The notes under the pieces were generated by a model. It was not told the origin of the DNA and did not search any database. It saw only the letters and a program-made list of their open reading frames with translations. Of a stretch of 64,000 nucleotides of DNA, positions 34,707 to 43,172 are shown piece after piece; position 1 is the first letter of the stretch; the number at the start of each line of letters is the position of its first letter. The stretch spans positions 98,107 through 162,106 of the forward strand of contig CAYVHV010000002.1 in NCBI GenBank assembly GCA_964451305.1, read 5' to 3'. This DNA comes from SHLQ01 sp964451305 (GTDB lineage: Bacteria > Actinomycetota > Acidimicrobiia > Acidimicrobiales > SHLQ01). A program made the translations under genes and the position numbers.

Positions 34707-36325
34707 CCAATTTCCTCCTCGCTCAAAGTGGCTCTGCGGAGCTCTCTTTCCCTGTGCTTACATCGTTGATCGTCGTGCCGTTTGTCGGTGCGCTCATCGT
34801 GCTGGCAGTCCCGAAGACCCGCGTTGAGGCGCATCGCCTTATCGCTCTCGCAGCATCGGTAATCACCGGTGCACTGAGCGTGTGGGTTCTGTTGGCGTTC
34901 GATAGTTCCGATGGTGGCTTTCAGTTCCGCAACGACGATCCGAACGTCTGGATCGAAAGCCTGGGCATTCGATGGGATCTCGCCGTTGACGGCATCAGCC
35001 TGTTCCTCGTCGTATTGACCGGCTTCTTGTTTCCGCTCGCGATCATCGGTGTGAAACCCGAACACAGCCCGAAGAACTACTACGCATGGATCATCGCCCT
35101 CGAAGCTGGTGTGATGGGCGTGTTCATGTCGCTCGACCTGTTCTTCTTCTTCGTGTTCTTCGAGATCGTCCTCGTCCCGATGTATTTCCTCATCGGCAGC
35201 TGGGGTCACGGCAACCGCATCTACGCAGCGACGAAGTTCTTTCTCTTCACGATGTTCGGTTCAGCGCTCATGTTGATCGGCATTCTCGCAATCGTGTTCT
35301 TCCACGAGAACGCCACGGGCATCGTCACCTTCGACGTTGTTGCCTTGGCCGAAGGCCAGAACTGGGGAGTCGACGTCGGTCGATGGATCTTCCTTTCGTT
35401 CGTCCTCGCGTTCTCGGTGAAAGTCCCGGTGTTCCCGGTCCATACATGGCTTCCCGACGCGCACACCGAAGCACCCACGGCCGGTTCGGTGATTCTCGCC
35501 GGCGTCATGTTGAAGCTCGGAACCTACGGCTTCTTCCGCTTCGGGTTGTATCTGTTCCCCGAGGCAGCCACATGGTTTGCGCCGGTGCTGATGATCTTGG
35601 GAACGATCGGCATCCTCTACGGCGCAGCTGCAGCCACGGTCCAAAAGGATCTCAAACGTCTGGTCGCATACTCATCGGTTGCGCACCTTGGCTTCATCGT
35701 CCTCGGGACGTTCGCCATCACTACCGAGGCTCTGACCGGTTCGATCACCCAAATGATCAACCACGGCCTTTCAACGGGTGCGCTCTTCTTCCTCGTCGGT
35801 TGGATGTATGAGCGACGCAATACTCGCCAGATCTCTGAACTGGGCGGGATCCAGAAGTCGGCTCCGGTCTTTGCGGGCATGTTCACACTTGTCATGCTGA
35901 GCTCGATCGGCCTTCCGGGCCTGAACGGTTTCGTGGGCGAGTTCTTGATCTTGCTCGGTGCGTTCGTCGCCAACCCATGGATTGCCTCGGTCGCCGCAAC
36001 CGGCGTGATCTTTGCGGCCGTCTACCTGCTGTGGGCGTATCAGCGCGTGTTCCACGGCAAGGCGGAAGGCGAAAACGCGACCATGGAAGATCTGCGGACG
36101 AACGAGCTGCTCGTTCTCGCTCCGATGGTCGTATTGATCATCTTCCTCGGCGTCTACCCGAAACCAATGCTCGAACGCATCGAGCCATCGATCGAAGTGC
36201 TCGTTGCCCACATCGACGAGAACGTCGAAGGCTGGTCCGAGCCAACCGCTGACGTTCTTGTCGCTGAAGACTCTCATGAGGATGATGAAGGCGAAGAGGG
36301 CGAAGAAGAGGAGGGCGAAGAATGA
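34703..36325 (+). CDS. nuoM: NADH-quinone oxidoreductase subunit M
   Basis: 540 residues, antiporter-like subunit. TM5 Glu (FVFFEIVLVPMYFLIG) and TM7 Lys (VKVPVFPVHTWLPDAHTEAP) are intact. The C-terminal ~35 residues are strongly acidic (Glu/Asp run). Overlaps nuoL and nuoN by 4 nt each. Confidence 0.95.
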   Translation: MTNFLLAQSGSAELSFPVLTSLIVVPFVGALIVLAVPKTRVEAHRLIALAASVITGALSVWVLLAFDSSDGGFQFRNDDPNVWIESLGIRWDLAVDGISLFLVVLTGFLFPLAIIGVKPEHSPKNYYAWIIALEAGVMGVFMSLDLFFFFVFFEIVLVPMYFLIGSWGHGNRIYAATKFFLFTMFGSALMLIGILAIVFFHENATGIVTFDVVALAEGQNWGVDVGRWIFLSFVLAFSVKVPVFPVHTWLPDAHTEAPTAGSVILAGVMLKLGTYGFFRFGLYLFPEAATWFAPVLMILGTIGILYGAAAATVQKDLKRLVAYSSVAHLGFIVLGTFAITTEALTGSITQMINHGLSTGALFFLVGWMYERRNTRQISELGGIQKSAPVFAGMFTLVMLSSIGLPGLNGFVGEFLILLGAFVANPWIASVAATGVIFAAVYLLWAYQRVFHGKAEGENATMEDLRTNELLVLAPMVVLIIFLGVYPKPMLERIEPSIEVLVAHIDENVEGWSEPTADVLVAEDSHEDDEGEEGEEEEGEE

Positions 36326-37812
36326 TGTTTGCACAAACCATCCCAGCCCCAAGTGTCGAAGTCTCGATCCTCCTGCCGCTGTTGTTCATGGCTGTGGGCG
36401 GCCTGTTGATTCTCACGATGACGTCCATCAAGAAGGACATCCCGTACTGGTTCATCACCGCATGGGCCGTCGCCGCGTCTGGTGGAGCAATCATCTCCTC
36501 GATCGTTCTGTGGAATCAGTTCGGTGACGAAGGCGCAAGCTCCACGCTCGCTGGTGCCGTTGGTTTCGACGGTTTCTCGATCTTCCTCACCGTCGTTATC
36601 GCTTCGGCTGTTGCGATGGCATCTCTGCTCGCTCATCCATATCTCGAGCGCGAGGAACTCGAAGGCGTTGAACTCCATGTGCTGCTCTTGCTTGCCGGCA
36701 CCGGTGGCATCGTGATGGCGTTCTCCAACGATCTCATCGTGTTCTTCCTCGGTCTCGAGACGCTCTCGATGGCGGTCTACGTACTCGCTGCGATGCACCG
36801 TCGCCGGATCCAGAGCCAGGAAGCGGGCATGAAGTACTTCGTACTCGGTGCCTTCTCGTCGACATTCTTGCTCTACGGGATCGCGCTCATCTACGGAGCG
36901 ACTGGAACCACCAACCTCATCGAGATCCAGACGTTCCTCGAGGGGAACCTCCTCATCGAAGATGGCCTGCTTCTCGGCGGTATTGCGCTGTTGATCGTTG
37001 GGCTTGCGTTCAAGGTCGGTGCTGCACCGTTCCACTCCTGGACACCCGATGTGTACGACGGTGCACCAACTCCGGTCGTGGCGTTCATGGCATCTGGTGT
37101 TAAGGCCGCCGGTTTTGCTGCCCTCCTCCGCATCTTGTCCACCACATTCTCCTCCGTTGTTGACGACTGGGTTCCCGCAATCGAAGTTATTGCTGCACTC
37201 ACGCTGATCATTGGTTCGTTGAGCGCGATCGTCCAGACAGACGTCAAGCGCATGCTTGCGTACTCCTCGATCAGTCATGCCGGCTTCATCATGCTCGGTG
37301 TCCTCGCCGCATCGGATCGAGGAACATCCGCAGCGCTCTTCTACCTGTTTACCTACGCATTCCTCGTCAGCGGAACGATGGCGGCACTCACCATCCTCAG
37401 TGGAAAGGGCGACAACGACTTCTCGTTCGCCTCGATGCGGGGCCTCGGTCGTCGCAAGCCAATGCTCGCATTTGCGATGATGATCTTCCTGTTCGCCCAG
37501 GCGGGCGTCCCATTTACGAGCGGCTTTGTCGCAAAGTTTGGTGTGATTGCAGCTGCGGTCGACTCGGAGAACTACTGGGTTGCCATCGTGGCGGTCTTCG
37601 CCGCAGTCGTCGGAGCGTTCTTGTATCTCCGGGTCCTCGTCTCGATGTTCCTTGAAGATCCTGAAGACGATGCCCGAGAGGTCGAGATTCCTCGTTCGGT
37701 TGGCGTCGTGCTCGCATCTGCGCTCGTGGTCACCGTGCTCTTTGGAATCTTCCCTGGCTTGCTCGATGGGTTCGCAACCGACGCGCTGGTTGAACTAACC
37801 ACTGGCCAATAG
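36322..37812 (+). CDS. nuoN: NADH-quinone oxidoreductase subunit N
   Basis: 496 residues, antiporter-like subunit next to NuoK. TM5 region FLGLETLSMAVYVLAA and TM7 region FKVGAAPFHSWTPDVYDGAP hold the conserved Glu and Lys. Last gene of the 14-subunit operon proper. Confidence 0.95.
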   Translation: MMFAQTIPAPSVEVSILLPLLFMAVGGLLILTMTSIKKDIPYWFITAWAVAASGGAIISSIVLWNQFGDEGASSTLAGAVGFDGFSIFLTVVIASAVAMASLLAHPYLEREELEGVELHVLLLLAGTGGIVMAFSNDLIVFFLGLETLSMAVYVLAAMHRRRIQSQEAGMKYFVLGAFSSTFLLYGIALIYGATGTTNLIEIQTFLEGNLLIEDGLLLGGIALLIVGLAFKVGAAPFHSWTPDVYDGAPTPVVAFMASGVKAAGFAALLRILSTTFSSVVDDWVPAIEVIAALTLIIGSLSAIVQTDVKRMLAYSSISHAGFIMLGVLAASDRGTSAALFYLFTYAFLVSGTMAALTILSGKGDNDFSFASMRGLGRRKPMLAFAMMIFLFAQAGVPFTSGFVAKFGVIAAAVDSENYWVAIVAVFAAVVGAFLYLRVLVSMFLEDPEDDAREVEIPRSVGVVLASALVVTVLFGIFPGLLDGFATDALVELTTGQ

Positions 37813-37815
37813 CAG

Positions 37816-38244
37816 ATGAGCCTCTCACGTGATGAGGCTCGAGACGTTGGGGCAATAGCGATTGGACTGACGATCGCGCTTCGCTGGATCGCAGGCGTAT
37901 TCCAGGCGCTCGATGAGGTCATCGGTGGTCAATGGACGTTCCGTTCGGTCCTCGGGCGGTTCCTCGCCCCGGTCGGAGCGACCATGGGTATGTTGACGCT
38001 CGCCCTCGCGCTGCTCATCGTGCTGTCACCCAATGGCAGCATTGATAAGCGAACGTTCAAGTTCGCCGAAGTACTCGCCGCAGCGTGTATGGGTTTTGGC
38101 ATCATCTCGGTGCTCAACAGCCTGGTATTTGGCTTCGGTAGCGTTATCGGTCGAATTTGGTTCGCGTCGCTCAACGGATTCGCCGCCGTCGTCCTCGGTG
38201 CAGCAGCCTGGTGGATCCTGAATTCGTTCGATCCGAACCGCTAA
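37816..38244 (+). CDS. Four-TM membrane protein at the end of the nuo operon, unknown
   Basis: 142 residues with four hydrophobic segments (about 12-30, 48-68, 85-108, 115-136). No recognised family. It begins 4 bases after nuoN and is followed 6 bases later by the terminator stem, so it is the last cistron of the nuo transcript and may be an accessory or assembly factor. Confidence 0.7.
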   Translation: MSLSRDEARDVGAIAIGLTIALRWIAGVFQALDEVIGGQWTFRSVLGRFLAPVGATMGMLTLALALLIVLSPNGSIDKRTFKFAEVLAAACMGFGIISVLNSLVFGFGSVIGRIWFASLNGFAAVVLGAAAWWILNSFDPNR

Positions 38245-38250
38245 AACGGG

Positions 38251-38277
38251 AAAGACCCGGCTCGTGGCCGGGTCTTT
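38251..38277 (+). terminator. Rho-independent terminator of the bc/nuo operon
   Basis: Perfect 11-bp stem AAAGACCCGGC / GCCGGGTCTTT with a 5-nt loop (38262-38266), ending in a TTT run. It may also serve the leftward ferredoxin gene because the 5' arm starts with AAA. Confidence 0.88.
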
Positions 38278-38338
38278 CGTTCGACTATTCGCTGGCTTCA
38301 GGGCAGTATTCCGCTGCCTCTAGGGCAGTTTCACGAAA

Positions 38339-38599
38339 TTATGCTTCGAGGAAGATGCACTCGCCTGGGCACTCTTCTGCAGACTCGATGACACTCTCGA
38401 TGAGGTTGTCTGGCACGCGAGCCATACCTTCTGAGCCAGCAGGGTTGTTGGTGCCGTCGAAGAGCTTCTCTTCGCCGTAGTTGTCAGCGGTTTCCTTCAC
38501 ATAGAAGAGACCATCATCTTGGCCAAAGAATACGGCGGGTGCGATTTCTTCGCAGAGCCCGTCGCCGGTGCACAAGTCTTGGTCGATCCATACCTTCAT
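38339..38599 (-). CDS. Small acidic ferredoxin ([3Fe-4S] or Asp-ligated [4Fe-4S])
   Basis: 86 residues. Ligand pattern CTGDGLC near the N-terminus (CxxDxxC, residues 10-16) with a third Cys near the C-terminus in EECPGEC; this is the single-cluster ferredoxin type that often serves P450s or oxidoreductases. Asp/Glu far outnumber Lys/Arg. GGAGGAG precedes ATG 38599. It is divergently placed 223 bp from nuoA2, the first gene of a complex I lacking NuoEFG, so it is a candidate electron donor to that enzyme. Confidence 0.9.
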   Translation of the reverse strand: MKVWIDQDLCTGDGLCEEIAPAVFFGQDDGLFYVKETADNYGEEKLFDGTNNPAGSEGMARVPDNLIESVIESAEECPGECIFLEA

Positions 38600-38640
38600 A
38601 ATCTCGATCTCCTCCGAGAGAGCGGTGTTCTCTTCTCATC

Positions 38641-38646
38641 ATAGTA
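38641..38646 (-). promoter_or_regulatory. -10 element for the acidic ferredoxin gene
   Basis: TACTAT on the minus strand, giving a 5' leader of about 35 nt that contains the GGAGGAG ribosome site. No clear -35. Confidence 0.35.
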
Positions 38647-38784
38647 GTCGGTACCACAAACGGTGGATTGAGCCGTAGCTGGTTGTCTGTGACTAATTCG
38701 GCAGGGATGTCCTTGTCGTAATCAGCCAAAAGTGGGCGTATTCCCGATAGCGTCGTGACGTCCGTAACGTTGCCGTTCCAGACT

Positions 38785-38814
38785 TTGGCGACACCCATAA
38801 TCGACAGTTAGCCT
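38785..38814 (+). promoter_or_regulatory. Promoter of the second complex I operon
   Basis: TTGGCG (38785-38790), 18-nt spacer, TAGCCT (38809-38814), then 8 nt to the GTG of nuoA2. A start 7-9 nt after the hexamer gives a leaderless or nearly leaderless mRNA; no Shine-Dalgarno is visible. Confidence 0.5.
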
Positions 38815-38822
38815 GAGCAGCC

Positions 38823-39188
38823 GTGTCCGAGTTTCTTCAAAGTTATTTTGTCGTCGCCATCTTCGGTGGCCTTGGCGTTCTTCTCGTAGGAACGTTCTTG
38901 GGTATCGGATCGATCTTTCGACCCTCGAAGCCGAACGAACAGAAGCAGACGGTCTACGAGTCCGGTGTTGAACCGACTGGTGACATGTGGTCCCAGGCCA
39001 ACATCCGCTACTACGTCTTTGCGCTGCTGTTCGTGCTGTTCGACGTTGAAGCAATCTTCATCTTTCCGTGGGCGACACGCCTCGAAGCCTTTGGATTATT
39101 CGGCCTCGTCGAGATGGCCATCTTTGTGTTCATCCTCCTGCTCGGGCTGATGTACGCATGGCGAAAGGGGATGCTCAAATGGGTCTAG
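38823..39188 (+). CDS. nuoA2: Complex I subunit A, second (11-subunit) enzyme
   Basis: 121 residues, three helices, signature LFVLFDVEAIFIFPWA. The YECG motif of the TM1-TM2 loop reads YESGVEP, so the quinone-pocket Cys is Ser. Clearly different from NuoA of the first operon. Its stop overlaps nuoB2 by 10 nt. Confidence 0.92.
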   Translation: MSEFLQSYFVVAIFGGLGVLLVGTFLGIGSIFRPSKPNEQKQTVYESGVEPTGDMWSQANIRYYVFALLFVLFDVEAIFIFPWATRLEAFGLFGLVEMAIFVFILLLGLMYAWRKGMLKWV

Positions 39189-39682
39189 TCGAATCTGGCA
39201 AGCTTCCAAAGCCGTTGACCGGCCTGCTCAACATGAGCCGCAAGTACTCGCTCTGGGTATACCAGTGGGGTCTTGCATGCTGTGCCCTCGAAATGGGTGC
39301 TGCCTTTGCGTCTCCCCGCTACGACGTGATGCGCCTCGGAGTTATTCCGTTCCCCGCCAGTCCTCGTCAGGCCGACCTCGTCGTCGTGTCGGGCACGGTC
39401 ACCGACAAGATGGCTCCCGCAATTCGCCGTCTCTACGAACAGATGCCGGATCCGAAATACGTGATCTCCATGGGTTCGTGCGCGAACTGTGGCGGCCCGT
39501 ACTGGGACTCCTACTCGGTGACAAAGGGCGTCGATCAAATCGTCCCCGTCGACGTCTACGTTCCGGGATGCCCACCTCGGCCTGAAGCACTGCTCGAAGG
39601 CATCGTGATGCTCCAAGAGCGGATTCTTAACGAAGACATGACCGAACGTTGGACCCAAGAGCCAATCGTGGTGGGTGCCTGA
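39179..39682 (+). CDS. nuoB2: Complex I subunit B, second enzyme (cluster N2)
   Basis: 167 residues. N2 ligands GLACCALEM, GSCANCGGPYW and PGCPPRPE are intact. It lacks the C-terminal tail of NuoB in the first operon. ATG 39179 lies inside the end of nuoA2; TGATG overlap with nuoC2. Confidence 0.94.
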   Translation: MGLVESGKLPKPLTGLLNMSRKYSLWVYQWGLACCALEMGAAFASPRYDVMRLGVIPFPASPRQADLVVVSGTVTDKMAPAIRRLYEQMPDPKYVISMGSCANCGGPYWDSYSVTKGVDQIVPVDVYVPGCPPRPEALLEGIVMLQERILNEDMTERWTQEPIVVGA

Positions 39683-40365
39683 TGTCCGACGTCGAAACGG
39701 TCGAAGAAGAGGCCGTCGAAGTCGATGAAGCCCGCGAGGCAATGCTCTCTGAGCTCACCGACGAACTCGGCGGTGACATCATTGAGAGCTTCGTAAAACC
39801 AGGCGATGACGTGTGGATTCGCGTCTCCGCCGACGCATGGGTAACCACCGCCGAAGTTCTCAAGAACCAACTCGAGTTTGGGTTCTTCAATTTCTTGTCC
39901 GTCATCGATTGGCTGCCATCTCCATTCGGGCGCGACATGGACGCACAGGTCGACATTGCCATGGCCGCCGAGCAAGGCGAGGAGCCCGACGCTCCAAATA
40001 CCACGATCGAAACCGGATACGCCGGTGGTGACACCCGCTTCCAAGCCTTTGCTCGCGTTAACAACATCTCGTCGGAACGCGCCGTGACGATCAAGGCCGA
40101 CATTCCCGAGGACACCCTCGAGATCCCGACGTGGATCCCGGTGTACCCAGGTGCGAACTGGCACGAGCGCGAAGCAATGGAGATGTACGGCATTACCGTG
40201 ACCGGCCATCCAAACCCTCGCAAGCTGTATCTACCCGGATCCTTCGAGGGCCACCCAATGCGCAAAGACTTCGCGCTGTTGTCGCGTCGAATCAAGCCGT
40301 GGCCAGGCATTGTTGACGTCGAGCCAATGCCCGGCGATGACGATGACGCAGAGGAGCAGTCATGA
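39682..40365 (+). CDS. nuoC2: Complex I subunit C, second enzyme
   Basis: 227 residues. Family motifs FFNFLSVIDWLPSPFGRD, EREAMEMYGITVTGHPNPRK and HPMRKDFAL. An acidic N-terminal extension (~25 residues) and a ~60-residue insert precede the conserved end. Ends with an Asp/Glu-rich tail. ATGA overlap with a 29-codon ORF rather than directly with nuoD2. Confidence 0.93.
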   Translation: MSDVETVEEEAVEVDEAREAMLSELTDELGGDIIESFVKPGDDVWIRVSADAWVTTAEVLKNQLEFGFFNFLSVIDWLPSPFGRDMDAQVDIAMAAEQGEEPDAPNTTIETGYAGGDTRFQAFARVNNISSERAVTIKADIPEDTLEIPTWIPVYPGANWHEREAMEMYGITVTGHPNPRKLYLPGSFEGHPMRKDFALLSRRIKPWPGIVDVEPMPGDDDDAEEQS

Positions 40366-40451
40366 CCAGAAACGCTGTGACCTTCCAAGCCGTACACATC
40401 ATGCCCGCCGGCCCAGCCGTACCGAGCGCTGTGGAAAAGAGCGCGTCGTGA
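40362..40451 (+). CDS. Putative 29-residue microprotein between nuoC2 and nuoD2
   Basis: ATG overlaps the nuoC2 stop (ATGA, 40362-40365) and its TGA overlaps the nuoD2 start (GTGA, 40448-40451), so a 30-codon ORF bridges the whole gap. The peptide begins MTRNAVTFQAVHIM, is Ala/Pro/Val-rich and ends in EKSAS. No domain can be assigned; it may act only to carry ribosomes from nuoC2 to nuoD2. Confidence 0.4.
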   Translation: MTRNAVTFQAVHIMPAGPAVPSAVEKSAS

Positions 40452-41623
40452 CCGCGATCAGCGATGGAGAGAAGCTCCGTCACATCCACGAACAAGCCAC
40501 CGATGCTCGCATGAACATCGAGATCGAGACCGAGGGCATGACCCTCAACATCGGTCCACAGCACCCGGCAACCCACGGAACGCTTCGCATCATTGCCAAG
40601 CTCGACGGTGAACAGGTCGTCGCAGCCGAGCCGGTCATGGGATACATGCACCGCGGCTACGAAAAGCTCGCCGAGGTCCGCACCTACCCACAGGTCACGA
40701 CGCTCGTGAACCGCATCGACTGGGTCGGTAGTTTCGCAAACGAAACACCCTTCATTCTCGCTGCCGAGAAACTGATGGAGATCGAGGCGCCGCCACGTGC
40801 GCAGTACATTCGGACGATCCTCCATGAGATGAGCCGCATCGCAAACGTCATGCTCGGCATTGGCGACATGGGCGTTCAGGTCGGCGCGGTGACCCCGGTC
40901 TTCCTTGCCTTCCGTGACCGCGAGTACGTCCTCAACCAAATCGAAGCTGCAACCGGCGGACGGTTCCACCCGAACTTCGATCGAATTGGTGGATTGAAGG
41001 ACGACCTGCCCAGCGGCTGGATCCAGAACACGAAGAACGCGATGGAAAAGGTCGAGGATTTCTGCGACCAGATCGAAACGCTGATGTACGGCAACGAGAT
41101 CTTCCAAGCCCGTACCCGCGGCATCGGCATCATTCCCAAAGACATCGGCCTCTCCTATGGCCTGTCGGGCGTGAACATTCGTGCATCGGGCGTCGACTGG
41201 GACGTTCGCCGAGACGCAATGCCGCAGGGCCTCGTCTACGACCAGGTCGACTGGAAGGTATGGACACACCCGGACGGCGATTGCTACAGCCGCATGTGGG
41301 TTCGCCTCCAAGAAGTTCGTGAAGGCGCACAAATCGTTCGCGCGCTACTCGGGAAGATCCCTGCTGGCCCCGTTATGGCCAAGGTGCCCCGCATCATCAA
41401 GGTTCCGGCGGGCGAAGCGTTCGTCGAAACCGAGAACCCACTCGGCGTCATGGGCTACTACATCGTCAGCAAGGGCGAGCTGAACCCATTCCGCGTCAAG
41501 ATTCGCTCGGCGTCATTCAGTAACATCTCGATCACCCCGTGGCTGTTGAAGGGTGTCTACGTGCCCGACATCATCGCCATCTTAGGATCGCTCTACTTCA
41601 TTCTGGGAGACATCGACCGGTGA
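40448..41623 (+). CDS. nuoD2: Complex I subunit D, second enzyme
   Basis: 391 residues. His loop IGPQHPATHGTLRI; quinone-site segment GYMHRGYEKLAEVRTY keeps the Arg (codon 40652-40654) equivalent to the NDUFS2 arginine methylated by NDUFAF7, unlike NuoD of the first operon. GTG 40448 is chosen from the GTGA overlap and because conserved sequence starts ~25 residues later. Confidence 0.94.
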   Translation: MTAISDGEKLRHIHEQATDARMNIEIETEGMTLNIGPQHPATHGTLRIIAKLDGEQVVAAEPVMGYMHRGYEKLAEVRTYPQVTTLVNRIDWVGSFANETPFILAAEKLMEIEAPPRAQYIRTILHEMSRIANVMLGIGDMGVQVGAVTPVFLAFRDREYVLNQIEAATGGRFHPNFDRIGGLKDDLPSGWIQNTKNAMEKVEDFCDQIETLMYGNEIFQARTRGIGIIPKDIGLSYGLSGVNIRASGVDWDVRRDAMPQGLVYDQVDWKVWTHPDGDCYSRMWVRLQEVREGAQIVRALLGKIPAGPVMAKVPRIIKVPAGEAFVETENPLGVMGYYIVSKGELNPFRVKIRSASFSNISITPWLLKGVYVPDIIAILGSLYFILGDIDR

Positions 41624-42639
41624 TTGGGCTTGCATTCTGGATCGAGACGACCTTCCGCTCTGCGGGCGGCCTCGCAGCCGTGTTGCTGCCCGCTGGTCCA
41701 CTCGTCTACCTGTACCTGTTCAAGATGATGAGCTTCATGCAGAGCCGCCTTGGGCCAATGGAAGCCGGCCCTGCCGGGTCGATGCAGCTTCTGGCCGAGG
41801 TCGGCAAGTTCCTGCAGAAGGAAGACCTCTTTCCGGGCCGTGCAGATCGCTTGGTCTTTGCTGCAGCGCCGTTCGTTGTCCTCGTCAGTTCGTTCCTGCT
41901 CGTCGTTGTCGTACCGTTTGGTCCAGATGCGTGGTTCGTCAACCTCGATACCGGCATCTTCTTTGCACTGGCGGTCTCATCGATCTCGGTCATCGGCATC
42001 CTCATGGCCGGGTGGGCTTCGGCGTCGAAGTACTCGATGCTCGGCGGCTTGCGAGCTGCGGGTCAGCTCATTGCATATGAGCTTCCCCTCGTGCTCGCCG
42101 TCATGGGTGTAGTTATTCAGGCCGGAACGCTCAACATGCAAGACATCGTGCTTGCACAGGCCGAAGGCGAGATCTTTGGGTTCGGCGGCATTGGTCACCC
42201 GTTCATCCTCACGCAGTTCCTCGGCTTCGGAATCTTCATGATCGCAATGCAGGCCGAGCTCACCCAACCTCCGTTCGATATGCCGGTGGCTGAATCTGAG
42301 CTCGTGACCGGCTACATCACCGAGTACTCGGGCATGCGCTTCTTGCTCTTCTTCATCGGCGAGTTCGCAACCGCAGGAATCTTCGCAATGATCGCCTCGG
42401 TGCTGTTCCTCGGCGGCTGGTGGGTGCCCGGTATCGACCCGGACTCCAACTTGTTCAACGTTCTTGGGCCGTTGGTCATGTTCGCCAAGGTTCTTGGCGT
42501 GACCTTCCTGGTCTTCTGGTTCCGAATTACCTACCCCCGCTTCCGTGAAGATCAACTTCAGAAACTGGCGTGGAAGGTGCTGATTCCTTTGGCGTTGGTC
42601 AACATCGTGATCACCGGCATCTTGAAGGTGGCTTTGTAA
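41620..42639 (+). CDS. nuoH2: Complex I subunit H, second enzyme
   Basis: 339 residues, shorter than NuoH (412). The acidic quinone loop reads ELTQPPFDMPVAESELVTGY, the TQPPFD variant common in ferredoxin- or F420H2-dependent and hydrogenase-related complexes, versus NRPPFD in the first operon. GTGA overlap with nuoD2. The subunits E, F and G expected between D and H are absent. Confidence 0.93.
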   Translation: MIGLAFWIETTFRSAGGLAAVLLPAGPLVYLYLFKMMSFMQSRLGPMEAGPAGSMQLLAEVGKFLQKEDLFPGRADRLVFAAAPFVVLVSSFLLVVVVPFGPDAWFVNLDTGIFFALAVSSISVIGILMAGWASASKYSMLGGLRAAGQLIAYELPLVLAVMGVVIQAGTLNMQDIVLAQAEGEIFGFGGIGHPFILTQFLGFGIFMIAMQAELTQPPFDMPVAESELVTGYITEYSGMRFLLFFIGEFATAGIFAMIASVLFLGGWWVPGIDPDSNLFNVLGPLVMFAKVLGVTFLVFWFRITYPRFREDQLQKLAWKVLIPLALVNIVITGILKVAL

Positions 42640-43172
42640 TGGGCATTGTTCCAGGCATGATCAAAGGTCTTGGCGTCACCGCGAAGACCGCGTACGACAC
42701 CATGTTCCCGGATGGGCCGCTGAAACCACCGAGCCCTTCCAAAGGCGCGGTCACCGTGCAGTACCCGCACGAGAAGGAAACACCGACCGCTCGTGCTCGC
42801 GGCGTCATTGCGCTCCAGGAAGACAACTGCACTGCGTGCATGTTGTGCGCACGTGAGTGCCCGGACTGGTGCATCTACATCGAAGGTCATAAGGAAAAGG
42901 CTCCACCGCGTCGTGCGGGCGGCAAGCCTCGTCAGAAGAACAAGCTCGATCGTTTCGACATCGACTTCGCACTCTGCATGTACTGCGGTATCTGCGTAGA
43001 GGTCTGCCCATTCGACGCGCTGTTCTGGAGCCCGGAGTACGAGTTCTCCGAGCCTCGCATTGCAGACCTTCTTCATGACAAGAGCCGCTTGGCTGAATGG
43101 ATGGAGACCGTCCCCGACTTTGAATCGTACGAAAGCGGCTCCGAAGCCAAGGTCCGGAAGGTCCCTCGATGA
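42639..43172 (+). CDS. nuoI2: Complex I subunit I, second enzyme (2[4Fe-4S])
   Basis: 177 residues. Cluster motifs CTACMLCARECP and CMYCGICVEVCP are intact. Between them lies a basic loop HKEKAPPRRAGGKPRQKNK with about nine Lys/Arg, longer and more basic than in NuoI. Without NuoEFG this subunit is the likely electron entry point, and the basic loop could dock an acidic ferredoxin. One-base overlap with nuoH2. Confidence 0.93.
   Translation: MGIVPGMIKGLGVTAKTAYDTMFPDGPLKPPSPSKGAVTVQYPHEKETPTARARGVIALQEDNCTACMLCARECPDWCIYIEGHKEKAPPRRAGGKPRQKNKLDRFDIDFALCMYCGICVEVCPFDALFWSPEYEFSEPRIADLLHDKSRLAEWMETVPDFESYESGSEAKVRKVPR

Noticed and set aside
38514..38798. 94-codon minus-strand frame upstream of the ferredoxin gene
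   Set aside because: Its 3' third runs out of frame through the ferredoxin gene and the ferredoxin promoter would lie inside it; no family match. Could be revisited if transcription is seen.
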